The notes: generated by a model from the letters alone, not told the origin. A stretch of DNA of 64,000 nucleotides from Pseudomonas sp. IAC-BECa141 (GCF_020544405.1 NZ_CP065410.1:3286001-3350000), one strand, 5' to 3'; positions 16,599 through 23,832 are shown, counted from the stretch's first letter. A program made the numbers and translations.

Positions 16599-18810
16599 CG
16601 AAGCACGGCTCCTCGAACTCAGGTTGCTCCAGCGCAGGCGCCCTGCCCCAATGCTCGGGCTTCTTGTACGCCCAGGGCCGCTGACCACTCTTGTTCAACG
16701 CGCCGAGACGGAAGCGTCGCCAGCCGAGCCGGTGCAGGATCGCGCCGACGCGCATCTGCTCCGGTTTGCCCCAATGACCGGGATCGAGCTTGAGCGCCTG
16801 ATTCATCACCTCGCTGCCGGTGGTGGTCTCGCCGATCTGCGACTCTTCGAGCCAAGTCAGGATCGGTGTTTCCCATTCGTCCACCACGAAGCGTTCGTCC
16901 TGCTCCTCGCTGAACATCGGCGCCTCCTCACGGGTCACCCACCAGAGGTCGCCGGCCTCGAAGCAGAACACCGCTTCGGCCCACAGTTGGTCGCGGATCT
17001 CGCGCAGCAACGGCACGTCAACCTTGGTACAGGCCACCGGCCAATACCGACGGTTGCCGGTGGCGTCCTTGAGGTATTCGTCCTGGTTGGTGGTACCTAC
17101 GAAGACACACTGGCGTGGCACGTCCAGGGTTCTGCGGCCGTAGCTCTCACGGTAGGTGTCGGTCGACGCCGAGAAGAACTGCTTGGCCTTGGTGCTCTCG
17201 GCCTTGTTGAAGCTGTCCAGCTCGCCGAGTTCGACGATCCACTTGCCGCGAATCGCCTGGAAGCCGTCCTTGTCACCGAGGGCAAACGGCGTATCCATGA
17301 ACCACTCACCGCCGAGCACGCTCATGGCGGTCGACTTACCGGCGCCCTGTACGCCTTCGAGGATCATCACCGAGTCCGCCTTGCAGCCGGGTTTCATCAC
17401 CCGTGCCACGGCCGAGATCAGCCAGCGCTTGCCGACCTTGGAGGTGTAGTCGGTTTCCTTGACCCCCATCACATCGGTCAGCCAACGCTCCAGGCGCGGC
17501 ACACGATCCCATTCGAGCTTTTTCAGGTACTCGCGCACCGGGTGAAAGGCGTGGTCGTGCGCAACGACACTGACCGCCTCGATCACGTGCGAGGACTTCA
17601 CGCGCAGGTTGTACTGCTGCGCGAGCCACTTCATCACTCGCACGTCATCAATGTCGGCCCACTCGCCGATGCCACCGCCATAGGGCGCTGCACGCAACTT
17701 GACGATCTTCGAGCTGAAGGCGCAGTAGCTGATCACCCCGGCCCAGCGTTCGTCGTGAGCGAGGATCAATTCGACGTTCTGCATGTGCGCGATCAAGGCG
17801 CCGCTTTCACTGCGGGCCAGCTGATCTTTCCAGCCACCGGCAGCCGGTGGGCGGACCACCGCAAGCACTTGTCGGCGAACTGCGTCGAGGCCTTCGGCGA
17901 CGTGCAGGTCGTTGAAATCGGTCCACTTCTCGTGGCGCTCGACCGCGAAGATCGGCGCAACGACCTGGGCACCAACGATCAGCGCGGCGTTGCTGGCCTT
18001 CTCTTCGCCGGGGTTCCAGGCATCGCCATTGGGCTTGGTGGTTTTCCAGTCGTCATCGCGGCAGATGATCAGCGGGCAGCCGGCAAAGCGTTCACGCATG
18101 ACCTTGCACACGGCCAGCAGGTTGCCCGCATCGAAGGCCACTGCCACCGCGAGCGACGTCGCCATGTGCAGGCTGGCGCCGGTGGCGTAACCCTCACAGA
18201 CCAGCACCGGTTCGCCCGGTACCGGATGCGGGCCGAGCAGGTGAAAGGTGCCCTCCTTCGCCATCCCGTAAGGCCAGTAGGACTTGTCGCGGCCGGTGTC
18301 TTCCTGCTTGTTCGGAAAGATCACTTGCAGGCCCATGATCTGATCACGGGCGTTCTTCATTGGGACCAATACGGCGCCGGTGCGTGGCGCGTAGCGGACG
18401 TTGATGCCGACGATCTGTTTGCGGTCCAGGTAATCGCTGCGCCCGGTGGTCGGCATGCGCTCGAACAAACCTTGCGCCCTTTTCGCGGCCCGCCGCGCAG
18501 CGTTATTCGCGATTTCCGCGGCTCGGCGCTTGGCTTCTTCCTGGCGAGCGCGCATCACTTCGCGTTCTTCCAGCGACATGCGGCCGGCCTTGACCTTGAT
18601 CTTCTGCGTCTCACCCGAACGCCAGTCACCGAAGGCGCCGAAGATCAGCGTGTCGCCCTTCTCCGTGCGCTGCTCGTGGACCACGTACCAGCCGTTCTTT
18701 TCCTTGCCCTTGTCCTGCGAAGTCTTGCAGCGGGTCAGCTTGCCGAACACCAGCGGTTGCGCCGGCTCCAGACCGTAATCGGCGAATTGCCCCAACACTT
18801 CATCGAGCAT
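16591..18810 (-). CDS. Phage primase-helicase: TOPRIM plus VapE/VirE ATPase
   Basis: A 739-residue replication protein from MLDEVLGQFADYG. The N-terminal part carries a TOPRIM-type primase domain (VLVCEGYATGAS near residue 200 and the acidic CRDDDW near 250). The C-terminal half is a VapE/VirE-type superfamily 3-like helicase with Walker A GVQGAGKST near 490, Walker B IVELGELDSF and a sensor GTTNQDEYL. It probably primes and unwinds phage DNA, replacing lambda O/P. The start overlaps the DksA-like gene by 11 bases. A long antisense frame exists across it but encodes nothing recognisable. Confidence 0.85.
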   Translation of the reverse strand: MLDEVLGQFADYGLEPAQPLVFGKLTRCKTSQDKGKEKNGWYVVHEQRTEKGDTLIFGAFGDWRSGETQKIKVKAGRMSLEEREVMRARQEEAKRRAAEIANNAARRAAKRAQGLFERMPTTGRSDYLDRKQIVGINVRYAPRTGAVLVPMKNARDQIMGLQVIFPNKQEDTGRDKSYWPYGMAKEGTFHLLGPHPVPGEPVLVCEGYATGASLHMATSLAVAVAFDAGNLLAVCKVMRERFAGCPLIICRDDDWKTTKPNGDAWNPGEEKASNAALIVGAQVVAPIFAVERHEKWTDFNDLHVAEGLDAVRRQVLAVVRPPAAGGWKDQLARSESGALIAHMQNVELILAHDERWAGVISYCAFSSKIVKLRAAPYGGGIGEWADIDDVRVMKWLAQQYNLRVKSSHVIEAVSVVAHDHAFHPVREYLKKLEWDRVPRLERWLTDVMGVKETDYTSKVGKRWLISAVARVMKPGCKADSVMILEGVQGAGKSTAMSVLGGEWFMDTPFALGDKDGFQAIRGKWIVELGELDSFNKAESTKAKQFFSASTDTYRESYGRRTLDVPRQCVFVGTTNQDEYLKDATGNRRYWPVACTKVDVPLLREIRDQLWAEAVFCFEAGDLWWVTREEAPMFSEEQDERFVVDEWETPILTWLEESQIGETTTGSEVMNQALKLDPGHWGKPEQMRVGAILHRLGWRRFRLGALNKSGQRPWAYKKPEHWGRAPALEQPEFEEPCFDD

Positions 18811-19024
18811 GCTGAATCCCCCGCTCAGAGAGGGACTGGCAGCTGATGCACTGCGAGCAACCCGGCTGGGCCAGGCGGCGGGCTTCCGGGATTGGATCGT
18901 CACAGGCTTCGCAGAACAGCAAGGAATGCGCAGCGCTTTCGGCCTTGGCAGCGCTGCGCGCGGCCATGGCCTGATCGATGCGTTCCTGCACCAGATCGTT
19001 GGCGAAATCGGCGATGTCAGCCAC
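18800..19024 (-). CDS. TraR/DksA-like zinc-finger phage protein
   Basis: A 74-residue protein starting at GTG 19024 (VADIADFANDLVQERIDQA), with GAGGTG six bases upstream. The C-terminal part has a four-cysteine finger (FCEACDDPIPEAR...GCSQCISC), as in phage TraR/DksA proteins that bind the RNA polymerase secondary channel. It overlaps its neighbours on both sides, as expected inside the leftward early operon. Confidence 0.75.
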   Translation of the reverse strand: MADIADFANDLVQERIDQAMAARSAAKAESAAHSLLFCEACDDPIPEARRLAQPGCSQCISCQSLSERGIQHAR

Positions 19025-19535
19025 GGTCGGCACCTCGCGTGGTCTGGTTGACGTAGGTGGCGCGGTTGAACAAACCCAGCAGACCTTGAATACCTCGGAA
19101 CACCTGCAGACGAATCGCCGCCAATTCCTGATCAGTCACTACACCGTCGCCAATGCTCTTGGCCCAGGTCTCGGCGAGATCCGCGACCTGACGAAAGTAC
19201 TCGGCGATACCGGTCGTGAGGGTTTCAGGCATGTCATAGGTGTAGGTGTCGGCCAACTCCTGCCAGATCGTGTCACCGACCAGCGCATGCACCGCATCGA
19301 GAATGCGGCGGTCCTTGGTCAGTTCGAGGATCTCGCCGAATTCCTGAATGTTGATGGAGTGGCTCGGATGGGTTGGCGACAACTTATGCTGCAGCGTGGT
19401 CGGGTTACGACCGGTCGTGGCTGCGATGGCAGCAGCGCCGCCCGGGTAATCGCGAGCGGCGTGGTACAGCGCTAAATCGAGCGGCAGGATTTCCCGCTGC
19501 GCCCGTTCCAGAGAACTGAGAGCGATTCGGCTCAT
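19017..19535 (-). CDS. Phage regulatory protein CII-like (CP76 type)
   Basis: A 172-residue protein from MSRIALSSLERAQREILPLD. Its N-terminal helix-turn-helix includes YPGGAAAIAATTGRNPTTLQHKLSP, a pattern of the Phage_CP76/CII family found immediately after cro in many pseudomonad prophages. The C-terminal part is helical. In this family it activates lysogeny or early functions, and its exact role here is not known. It lies downstream of cro in the leftward operon after a 318-base non-coding gap, and its 3' end overlaps the DksA-like gene. Confidence 0.75.
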   Translation of the reverse strand: MSRIALSSLERAQREILPLDLALYHAARDYPGGAAAIAATTGRNPTTLQHKLSPTHPSHSINIQEFGEILELTKDRRILDAVHALVGDTIWQELADTYTYDMPETLTTGIAEYFRQVADLAETWAKSIGDGVVTDQELAAIRLQVFRGIQGLLGLFNRATYVNQTTRGADRG

Positions 19536-19619
19536 GGCATTAATCCTAAAAGTTGCCAGTGCCGCGCGACAGAAGTTGGTGATACATTTGCCGCGTGGTC
19601 TGGAGAGGCCCAAAGCCGG

Positions 19620-19853
19620 CTAGGTTCGTAAGACCAACACCGGCACCGTGCCGGGGCGAACAATCCGTTGTTCCCCCTGGCGCAACAGCTGCCCGCTCTG
19701 TGGTAAGAACGGCAGCAACACCAAGGCTTCCGAGCCTTGGAAACGCGATGAAGGTTGGCAGCATGTGGTGTGCTCGCCTTCCAACATCGCGACCCGACCG
19801 CATTGTGGTGATGCTATCGGGAGAAACTGGGCGACCCTTGGGTCGCCTTTTTT
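19620..19853 (+). ncRNA. Candidate structured RNA between cro and cII, opposite strand
   Basis: Between the leftward cro and cII genes the plus strand shows several strong hairpins: near 19649-19685 (GGGGCGAACAA paired with TTGTTCCCCC), 19721-19740 (CCAAGGCT TCCG AGCCTTGG), and an intrinsic terminator at 19830-19853 (GGCGACCC TT GGGTCGCC then TTTTTT). The T-tract is only on the plus strand, so a plus-strand transcript ends here. I could not find a convincing promoter. A small Cys-containing frame (19648 onward) runs through the terminator and is probably not real. Confidence 0.4.
19830..19853 (+). terminator. Rho-independent terminator (plus strand)
   Basis: An eight-base-pair stem GGCGACCC/GGGTCGCC with a TT loop, followed by TTTTTTCT, placed just before the 3' end of the leftward cro-like gene. 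The orientation serves a rightward transcript, not the cro operon. Confidence 0.8.
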
Positions 19854-20078
19854 CTATGCAACTTGGAAGCTTTCCTTTTCCGGAGGAAACACATCATCAA
19901 GACTGCATGGCGTGCCTAGCTTATTGAGCGCTCTGACTATGGCTCTGCACTCCGCCAGTCCAGCAATTCGGCGCCCAGCCTCATAGTTGCTAATACGTGC
20001 TTGGGTCCATCCAAGAGCTACAACGAGCTCCTTTTGCTTAATGCCAGACTTTTCTCGATGCTCGGCGATTAGATTCAT
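19854..20078 (-). CDS. Cro-like helix-turn-helix protein
   Basis: A 74-residue protein from MNLIAEHREKSGIKQKELVV. The helix-turn-helix spans about residues 11-40 (KQKELVVALGWTQARISNYE). GGAGGACAGC before the ATG sets the start over an ATG four codons upstream. It is divergent from the S24 repressor, with a shared operator in between, which is the normal place of cro in lambdoid phages. It should repress the lysogenic promoter. Confidence 0.8.
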   Translation of the reverse strand: MNLIAEHREKSGIKQKELVVALGWTQARISNYEAGRRIAGLAECRAIVRALNKLGTPCSLDDVFPPEKESFQVA

Positions 20079-20127
20079 GCTGTCCTCCAATTGGCTGCGG
20101 CCATCTTAATCACGAATTGCAGATATT

Positions 20128-20144
20128 TCAACACGTAAAGTGAT
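20128..20144. promoter_or_regulatory. Repressor operator in the cro/repressor gap
   Basis: The reverse strand reads ATCACTTTACGTGTTGA, nearly the same as the site at 20928-20944 (ATCACATAATGTGTTGA). It lies between the divergent cro and repressor genes. A weaker half-match (ATCACGAATTG) is at 20109-20119. Confidence 0.6.
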
Positions 20145-20178
20145 TATAAATAATTTCAGTGCGTGGTAAAAAAAGCAC

Positions 20179-20928
20179 ATGAACACACTAGGCTCACGTA
20201 TCAAGCAGTATCGAAAAGCCAAAGGTATGAGCCAACAGGCTCTTGCTTACGCCTGCGGATGGGAATCACAGTCTCGAATAGGTAACTATGAGAAAGGGGC
20301 TCGACAGCCAAATCTCCACGACCTAAAAAAAATCGCGGAGGCACTGGGGGTATCTTTTCCAGACCTTGTAGCTGGGAAAGATCGATCCGACATTGAATCG
20401 TACCCAGATGTAATACAAGGCCGGATTCGATCCGAAGACGGACTTGTTGCGGCATACGGCAGATCCAGAGATAAAGACCAGCCGGTTAGCAGCCTCGTCG
20501 GCTGGGCAAAGGATGGCAAGGTACCTGTCCTATCAAATGCGCAAGTGAGCAGTGAAGGTTTCTTCGAAGCAGTTGAGCCTCCACCTGGCCAAGGCGAAGG
20601 ATTTCTTAACATACATAGTGATGATCCGGATGCTTACGGCTTAAGAGTTCTTGGCGATAGTTTGATGCCCCGAATCAAAAACGGTGAGTTCGTTCTTATA
20701 GAGCCGAACAAGCGTTTCTACAGTGGGGACGAGGTCATAGTACGAACCTCCTCCGGCAAAGCTATGATTAAAGAATTCATCTATCTCCGTGACGGAATGT
20801 ACCGACTCGATAGCGTCAATACCGATCACGAGACTCTCCACATTGCGGAAAATGAAGTGGAAGAAATCCATCTAGTAGGTGGAATCCTCAAATCCTCCCG
20901 CTTTTTATACAGTGCCGCGACCTATTAA
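20179..20928 (+). CDS. Phage repressor, XRE helix-turn-helix plus S24 peptidase
   Basis: A 249-residue CI/LexA-like repressor. The DNA-binding domain is at residues 5-65 (GSRIKQYRKAKGMSQQALAYACG, SRIGNYEKGARQP). The C-terminal S24 domain has the catalytic Ser in LRVLGDSLMPRIKNGEF (about residue 161) and Lys in GKAMIKEFIY (about 199). It should keep the prophage silent and undergo RecA-stimulated self-cleavage after DNA damage. Matching operators lie on both sides of the gene, so it probably controls cro and the rightward early operon. Lower GC than core genes suits a phage origin. Confidence 0.9.
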   Translation: MNTLGSRIKQYRKAKGMSQQALAYACGWESQSRIGNYEKGARQPNLHDLKKIAEALGVSFPDLVAGKDRSDIESYPDVIQGRIRSEDGLVAAYGRSRDKDQPVSSLVGWAKDGKVPVLSNAQVSSEGFFEAVEPPPGQGEGFLNIHSDDPDAYGLRVLGDSLMPRIKNGEFVLIEPNKRFYSGDEVIVRTSSGKAMIKEFIYLRDGMYRLDSVNTDHETLHIAENEVEEIHLVGGILKSSRFLYSAATY

Positions 20929-20969
20929 TCACATAATGTGTTGACACGATCAAGCACAATACGTGATAT
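20928..20969 (+). promoter_or_regulatory. Rightward early promoter with overlapping operators
   Basis: A sigma-70 promoter, TTGACA (20941-20946), 17 bases, TGATAT (20964-20969), starts the operon at 21006. One operator copy (20928-20944, ATCACATAATGTGTTGA) covers the -35 box. A second, inverted copy (20949-20967, ATCACGTATTGTGCTTGAT on the reverse strand) covers the spacer and -10 box. This is a textbook repressed phage promoter. Confidence 0.7.
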
Positions 20970-21005
20970 TTGCCTCACTCATTACCACAGAGCGAGGCAA
21001 TACCT

Positions 21006-21185
21006 ATGCGCACCACAGCATCCCTGCATATCCATCCTGCATGCGTCAGCAATCGCAAACTGATCGAACAGCTGCAGCTCGCCACGGGCTGCTTGGTCGT
21101 CATTCATAACAGCAAACCCAAGCTTGTCGCTGAGCCCTGTCAGCCCTCTCCTGTCGATCCGAACGGCGGAGGGCACGCGGCATGA
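21006..21185 (+). CDS. Small phage early protein (59 aa)
   Basis: A 59-residue protein starting MRTTASLHIHPACVSNRKLI, with GAGG before the ATG at 21006. It contains a hydrophobic VVIHN stretch and ends in a Pro/Gly-rich tail. The stop overlaps the next ATG. It is the first gene after the repressed early promoter. Function unknown. Confidence 0.65.
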   Translation: MRTTASLHIHPACVSNRKLIEQLQLATGCLVVIHNSKPKLVAEPCQPSPVDPNGGGHAA

Positions 21186-21772
21186 TCAAGTACAAGATCG
21201 ACAACCGCACCCTGCAGTTGCTCAATGCACAGGTCAACCTGACCGAGACCTTCAAACACGTCCTGCGCACAGCGCCGAAGCGCGAGTGCCTGGCATTCCG
21301 TCTCAAGGCCGAACGCGGCCCCGTGGAAAGCACTTTTGTCATCGAGCTGGGCAGTGAACGCCACACGCTGACCCTGCCGAACGACAAGAAGATGCACCTC
21401 AAGCTGGCCGACTTCATCGAGGAGATTGCCAACGGCCCGCTTGATCCGAGCAGCACCAGCGACCTGGTGCATCGCGCACATGCCGATCGCCAGTACGGAT
21501 GCTTCGACGTCCAGGACAAGCAGCGGGTATTCGAGCTGATTCGTACCGGCGGCGTGCTGAGCCTCGACATGGGCTTCGATCTGCCGCTGCACGTGGTTGT
21601 TCATCGCCCGCACACTCTCTCCTGCATCACCGCCATCCTCAGCATCGGCAAGAAGAGTCCGCGCACCCGGTGTTTTACCGCGTGTGGTACCGATGTCGAA
21701 ATCTACGGCAAGGTCAGCGAATCCATCAGCCAAATTGCTGCAGCGGCCACTCCTGCCGCACACGCGGTTTAA
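21182..21772 (+). CDS. Phage protein of unknown function (196 aa)
   Basis: A 196-residue soluble protein starting MIKYKIDNRTLQLLNAQVNL. It alternates beta-like and helical segments, has two cysteines in the middle of the chain (YGCFDV, LSCITA) and an Ala-rich C-terminus. It overlaps its upstream neighbour by four bases and precedes the KilA-C-like gene by ten, so it belongs to the early operon. I do not recognise a functional domain. Confidence 0.7.
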   Translation: MIKYKIDNRTLQLLNAQVNLTETFKHVLRTAPKRECLAFRLKAERGPVESTFVIELGSERHTLTLPNDKKMHLKLADFIEEIANGPLDPSSTSDLVHRAHADRQYGCFDVQDKQRVFELIRTGGVLSLDMGFDLPLHVVVHRPHTLSCITAILSIGKKSPRTRCFTACGTDVEIYGKVSESISQIAAAATPAAHAV

Positions 21773-21782
21773 GGAGGGCGCC

Positions 21783-22064
21783 ATGGAACGCACCCTCGCC
21801 CAAGCGGCCGCTCATCTCGGCCTGACCCGTCCTAAGCTCATCGCCCGCATGCGCGAAAAGGGCCTACTCAAGGGAAACCTGCCGGCGGACCTTGAGCGCG
21901 ACAACGATTATCTACGGATCAAGGACAGCCCCTGGTACGACGAGAAATACGGCATGCAGTACAGCCAGTCGACGCGGGTCAAGCAGGACGGCATCCGCTG
22001 GCTGGCCGAGCAGTTGAACATTCATCTTCCCGCCATCCCGGCAGACCGCCGTGACGTGGCCTAG
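21783..22064 (+). CDS. KilA-C/antirepressor C-terminal-domain-like protein
   Basis: A 93-residue protein from MERTLAQAAAHLGLTRPKLI. The arrangement AAAHLGLTRPKLIARMREKGLL...KYGMQYSQSTRVKQDGIRWLAEQ matches the C-terminal DNA-binding (ANT/KilAC) domain of phage antirepressors, here without the N-terminal Bro/Ant domain. AAGGAGG precedes the ATG at 21783. A longer in-frame extension would overlap the previous gene fully and is rejected. Confidence 0.75.
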   Translation: MERTLAQAAAHLGLTRPKLIARMREKGLLKGNLPADLERDNDYLRIKDSPWYDEKYGMQYSQSTRVKQDGIRWLAEQLNIHLPAIPADRRDVA

Positions 22065-22230
22065 GGAGTACGCCCGCCAGATCGTTGCCATGCGCACACG
22101 CGAGGAGCGCAACGCCGCGCTCCTCGAAGTGCCCGAACATCTGCGCGGGCTGACCAGACGCCACTGCCTGAACGCTTGGAACCACCCGGCACGACAACAA
22201 CGTAAGGAGGCTCGACAAGACCATGAGTAA
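22051..22230 (+). CDS. Small phage protein (59 aa) starting with GTG
   Basis: A 59-residue frame starting at GTG 22051 reads VTWPREYARQIVAMRTREER and continues NAALLEVPEHLRGLTRRHCLNAW to TAA at 22228. The pattern 'REYA-I-A---REER--AL--VPEHLR' is one I associate with small conserved proteins in pseudomonad phages. It overlaps the KilAC-like gene by 14 bases and the PrtN-like gene by 8, so translational coupling is likely. Function unknown. Confidence 0.6.
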   Translation: MTWPREYARQIVAMRTREERNAALLEVPEHLRGLTRRHCLNAWNHPARQQRKEARQDHE

Positions 22231-22603
22231 CGCTACGCAGAATCCGCTTCGCCTTCATCCGGCGCCTGAATCGACCACTGTTGAAATGCTCTATCGCACT
22301 TTCGGAAATGTGCTGATCCCGCTGGAAAAAATTCGGGAGGCCTATTTTCGCAACCTGAATTCACAGTTGTTCGTGACTGAGATCTACAACGGCCGGATTC
22401 AGCTTCCGATCACCACGATCGACGCCAGCCGCAAGGCACTCAAATACGTGCACATACGACACATGGCCTCATTGATCGACATCTGCGCCTACAAAGCCGA
22501 TGAGGACATGCAGCGACAGCACGACGGCCAACGCCCTGTTGCCCCCACACCACTGACGGCTGTCACCACCGGCCAGCGACAATCCCAGGAGCACACCACA
22601 TGA
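22223..22603 (+). CDS. Pyocin activator PrtN-like protein
   Basis: A 126-residue protein. The central part (TVEMLYRTFGNVLIPLEKIR, AYFRNLNSQLFVTEIYNGRI, LPITTIDASRKALKYVHIRH) has the layout of PrtN, the transcriptional activator of pyocin genes in P. aeruginosa, including the 'YF-----L' and 'G-I-LP' positions. The C-terminal tail is Gln/Thr/Pro-rich and probably unstructured. AAGGAGG precedes the ATG. In pyocin loci PrtN is repressed by an S24-type repressor, which this prophage also has. Confidence 0.75.
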   Translation: MSNATQNPLRLHPAPESTTVEMLYRTFGNVLIPLEKIREAYFRNLNSQLFVTEIYNGRIQLPITTIDASRKALKYVHIRHMASLIDICAYKADEDMQRQHDGQRPVAPTPLTAVTTGQRQSQEHTT

Positions 22604-23067
22604 TGACCCCAATACAAATCGGTGCACTCGTCACCCTGATAGTTCTGGCCGCCCTGCTGCTCTGGGGCGGTTACATCATGGGCCGCAGCGATGGCCTGGA
22701 AACAGGCCTGCGCGAGGGTGAAGACATCCAGCGCGCCGCAAGCGCCAAAACCATCCGCGAGCTTCAGGCCTCCCTGCAGTTCATCCGGGCCGATCACGCG
22801 CGCCTGGCACACACCTGCAAACGAATTGAAGCAGGTCTACTCTTCGGCCCGGCCGAGCACCAGACGCTGATCGATATCGGAGAGCTGCTGCGGGTCGCCG
22901 CCGAGACCTTCAGCGCCTTTCGTACGGGCAAGAAGCTTGAGCGTGATGCCCGGTCCCAGCGCGAACAGGTGCTTGCGATGGCTGCGCAGCTGCAACCAAG
23001 AGTTGATGGCAGCAAGGTCGGACAACCACTCTCCAGCACTGCGCAAGTCACTGTGGAGGCTGCGTGA
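22600..23067 (+). CDS. Membrane-anchored coiled-coil phage protein
   Basis: A 155-residue protein with one N-terminal membrane segment (IGALVTLIVLAALLLWGGYIMG, residues ~7-28), followed by long helical segments rich in Arg, Glu and Gln likely to form a coiled coil (TIRELQASLQFIRADHARLA). Two adjacent ATGs at 22600 and 22603 could serve as start. The stop TGA at 23065-23067 abuts ATG 23068 and overlaps GTG 23064. Function unknown; an early operon member. Confidence 0.65.
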   Translation: MMTPIQIGALVTLIVLAALLLWGGYIMGRSDGLETGLREGEDIQRAASAKTIRELQASLQFIRADHARLAHTCKRIEAGLLFGPAEHQTLIDIGELLRVAAETFSAFRTGKKLERDARSQREQVLAMAAQLQPRVDGSKVGQPLSSTAQVTVEAA

Positions 23068-23816
23068 ATGAGTTGGCTCTTTTCGCAGGCGCTGGTGGCG
23101 GAATACTCGGCGGCCACCTCCTCGGCTGGCGAACCGTCTGCGCCGTTGAGCGTGATGCCTTCGCCGCACAGATTCTGGCGCAACGACAAACCGATGGACT
23201 GCTCCCGCCTTTCCCGATTTGGTCTGACGTGTGCAGTTTTGACGGACGCCCATGGCGAGGCCTTGTTGACGTGGTTTCGGGAGGATTTCCTTGTCAGGAC
23301 ATCTCGGTTGCAGGCGCCGGCCTGGGTATCGCCGGCGCCCGCTCCGGACTGTGGCGGCAGATGGCACGAATTACCGATGAGGTACGACCGCGCTACGTCG
23401 AACTGGAGAACTCACCATTGCTTGTGGGAAGAGGACTTGCCTTGGTGCTCGGTGACCTTGCCGAAATGGGGTATGACGCGCGATGGGGTGTTATCGGAGC
23501 GGCTGACCTCGGCGCCCCTCATCAGCGTGACCGGATCTGGCTCATCGCAGAAGACACGCGTCAGACGGTGGCCAACACCCGTGGCGAGCATGGCAAAGGG
23601 ATCCTCCCCGGCCGCATTGACTCGCCGTTCCGGGGCCGACCGCTCGAACGATCGCCTGGATCACGCCGTGATGGCACTGGATGGTGGTCATCTGAGCCCG
23701 GAATGGGCCGAGTGGCTGATGGGGTGGCCCATCGGGTGGACCGACTTAAGGCCATTGGCAACGGACAGGTTCCAGTCGTGGCAGCAAGCGCATTCGAAGC
23801 GCTCTGTATTTCCTAG
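23064..23816 (+). CDS. Phage C5-cytosine DNA methyltransferase
   Basis: A 250-residue methyltransferase starting at GTG 23064, overlapping the upstream stop. The motifs appear in order: motif I LFAGAGGGILGG, motif II VERDAFAAQ, catalytic motif IV GGFPCQDIS (Cys about residue 77), motif VI ELENSP, motif VIII GAPHQRDRIWLIA, and motif X LKAIGNGQVPVVAAS at the end. The target-recognition region is very short (about residues 165-215). It probably protects phage DNA from host restriction. The whole gene is overlapped in the +1 frame by another long reading frame. Confidence 0.85.
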   Translation: MNELALFAGAGGGILGGHLLGWRTVCAVERDAFAAQILAQRQTDGLLPPFPIWSDVCSFDGRPWRGLVDVVSGGFPCQDISVAGAGLGIAGARSGLWRQMARITDEVRPRYVELENSPLLVGRGLALVLGDLAEMGYDARWGVIGAADLGAPHQRDRIWLIAEDTRQTVANTRGEHGKGILPGRIDSPFRGRPLERSPGSRRDGTGWWSSEPGMGRVADGVAHRVDRLKAIGNGQVPVVAASAFEALCIS

Positions 23817-23832
23817 CAAGGAGGCAGCATGA
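23068..23832 (+). CDS. Second long reading frame fully overlapping the methyltransferase
   Basis: Starting at ATG 23068, directly after the upstream stop, a 254-residue frame (MSWLFSQALVAEYSAATSSA) covers the entire methyltransferase. Segments such as HRFWRNDKPMDCSRLSRFGLT, SNWRTHHCLWEED, RRWPTPVASMAKGS and LSPEWAEWLMGWPIGWTDLR match a protein family I recall from phages next to cytosine methyltransferases. By eye, third codon positions are more often G or C in this frame than in the methyltransferase frame. Either both frames are used or one is a relic; I cannot decide by reading. Confidence 0.5.
   Translation: MSWLFSQALVAEYSAATSSAGEPSAPLSVMPSPHRFWRNDKPMDCSRLSRFGLTCAVLTDAHGEALLTWFREDFLVRTSRLQAPAWVSPAPAPDCGGRWHELPMRYDRATSNWRTHHCLWEEDLPWCSVTLPKWGMTRDGVLSERLTSAPLISVTGSGSSQKTRVRRWPTPVASMAKGSSPAALTRRSGADRSNDRLDHAVMALDGGHLSPEWAEWLMGWPIGWTDLRPLATDRFQSWQQAHSKRSVFPSKEAA

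Noticed and set aside
16570..18846. A 758-codon open frame on the plus strand
   Set aside because: It lies entirely antisense to the VapE/primase gene, has no recognisable motif, and arises from the GC-rich third-position bias of the real gene.
19648..19830. A Cys-containing plus-strand frame (CPLCGKNGSN...HCGDAI)
   Set aside because: It looks finger-like but has no start with a ribosome site, and it runs through an intrinsic terminator; the hairpin structure explains the sequence better.
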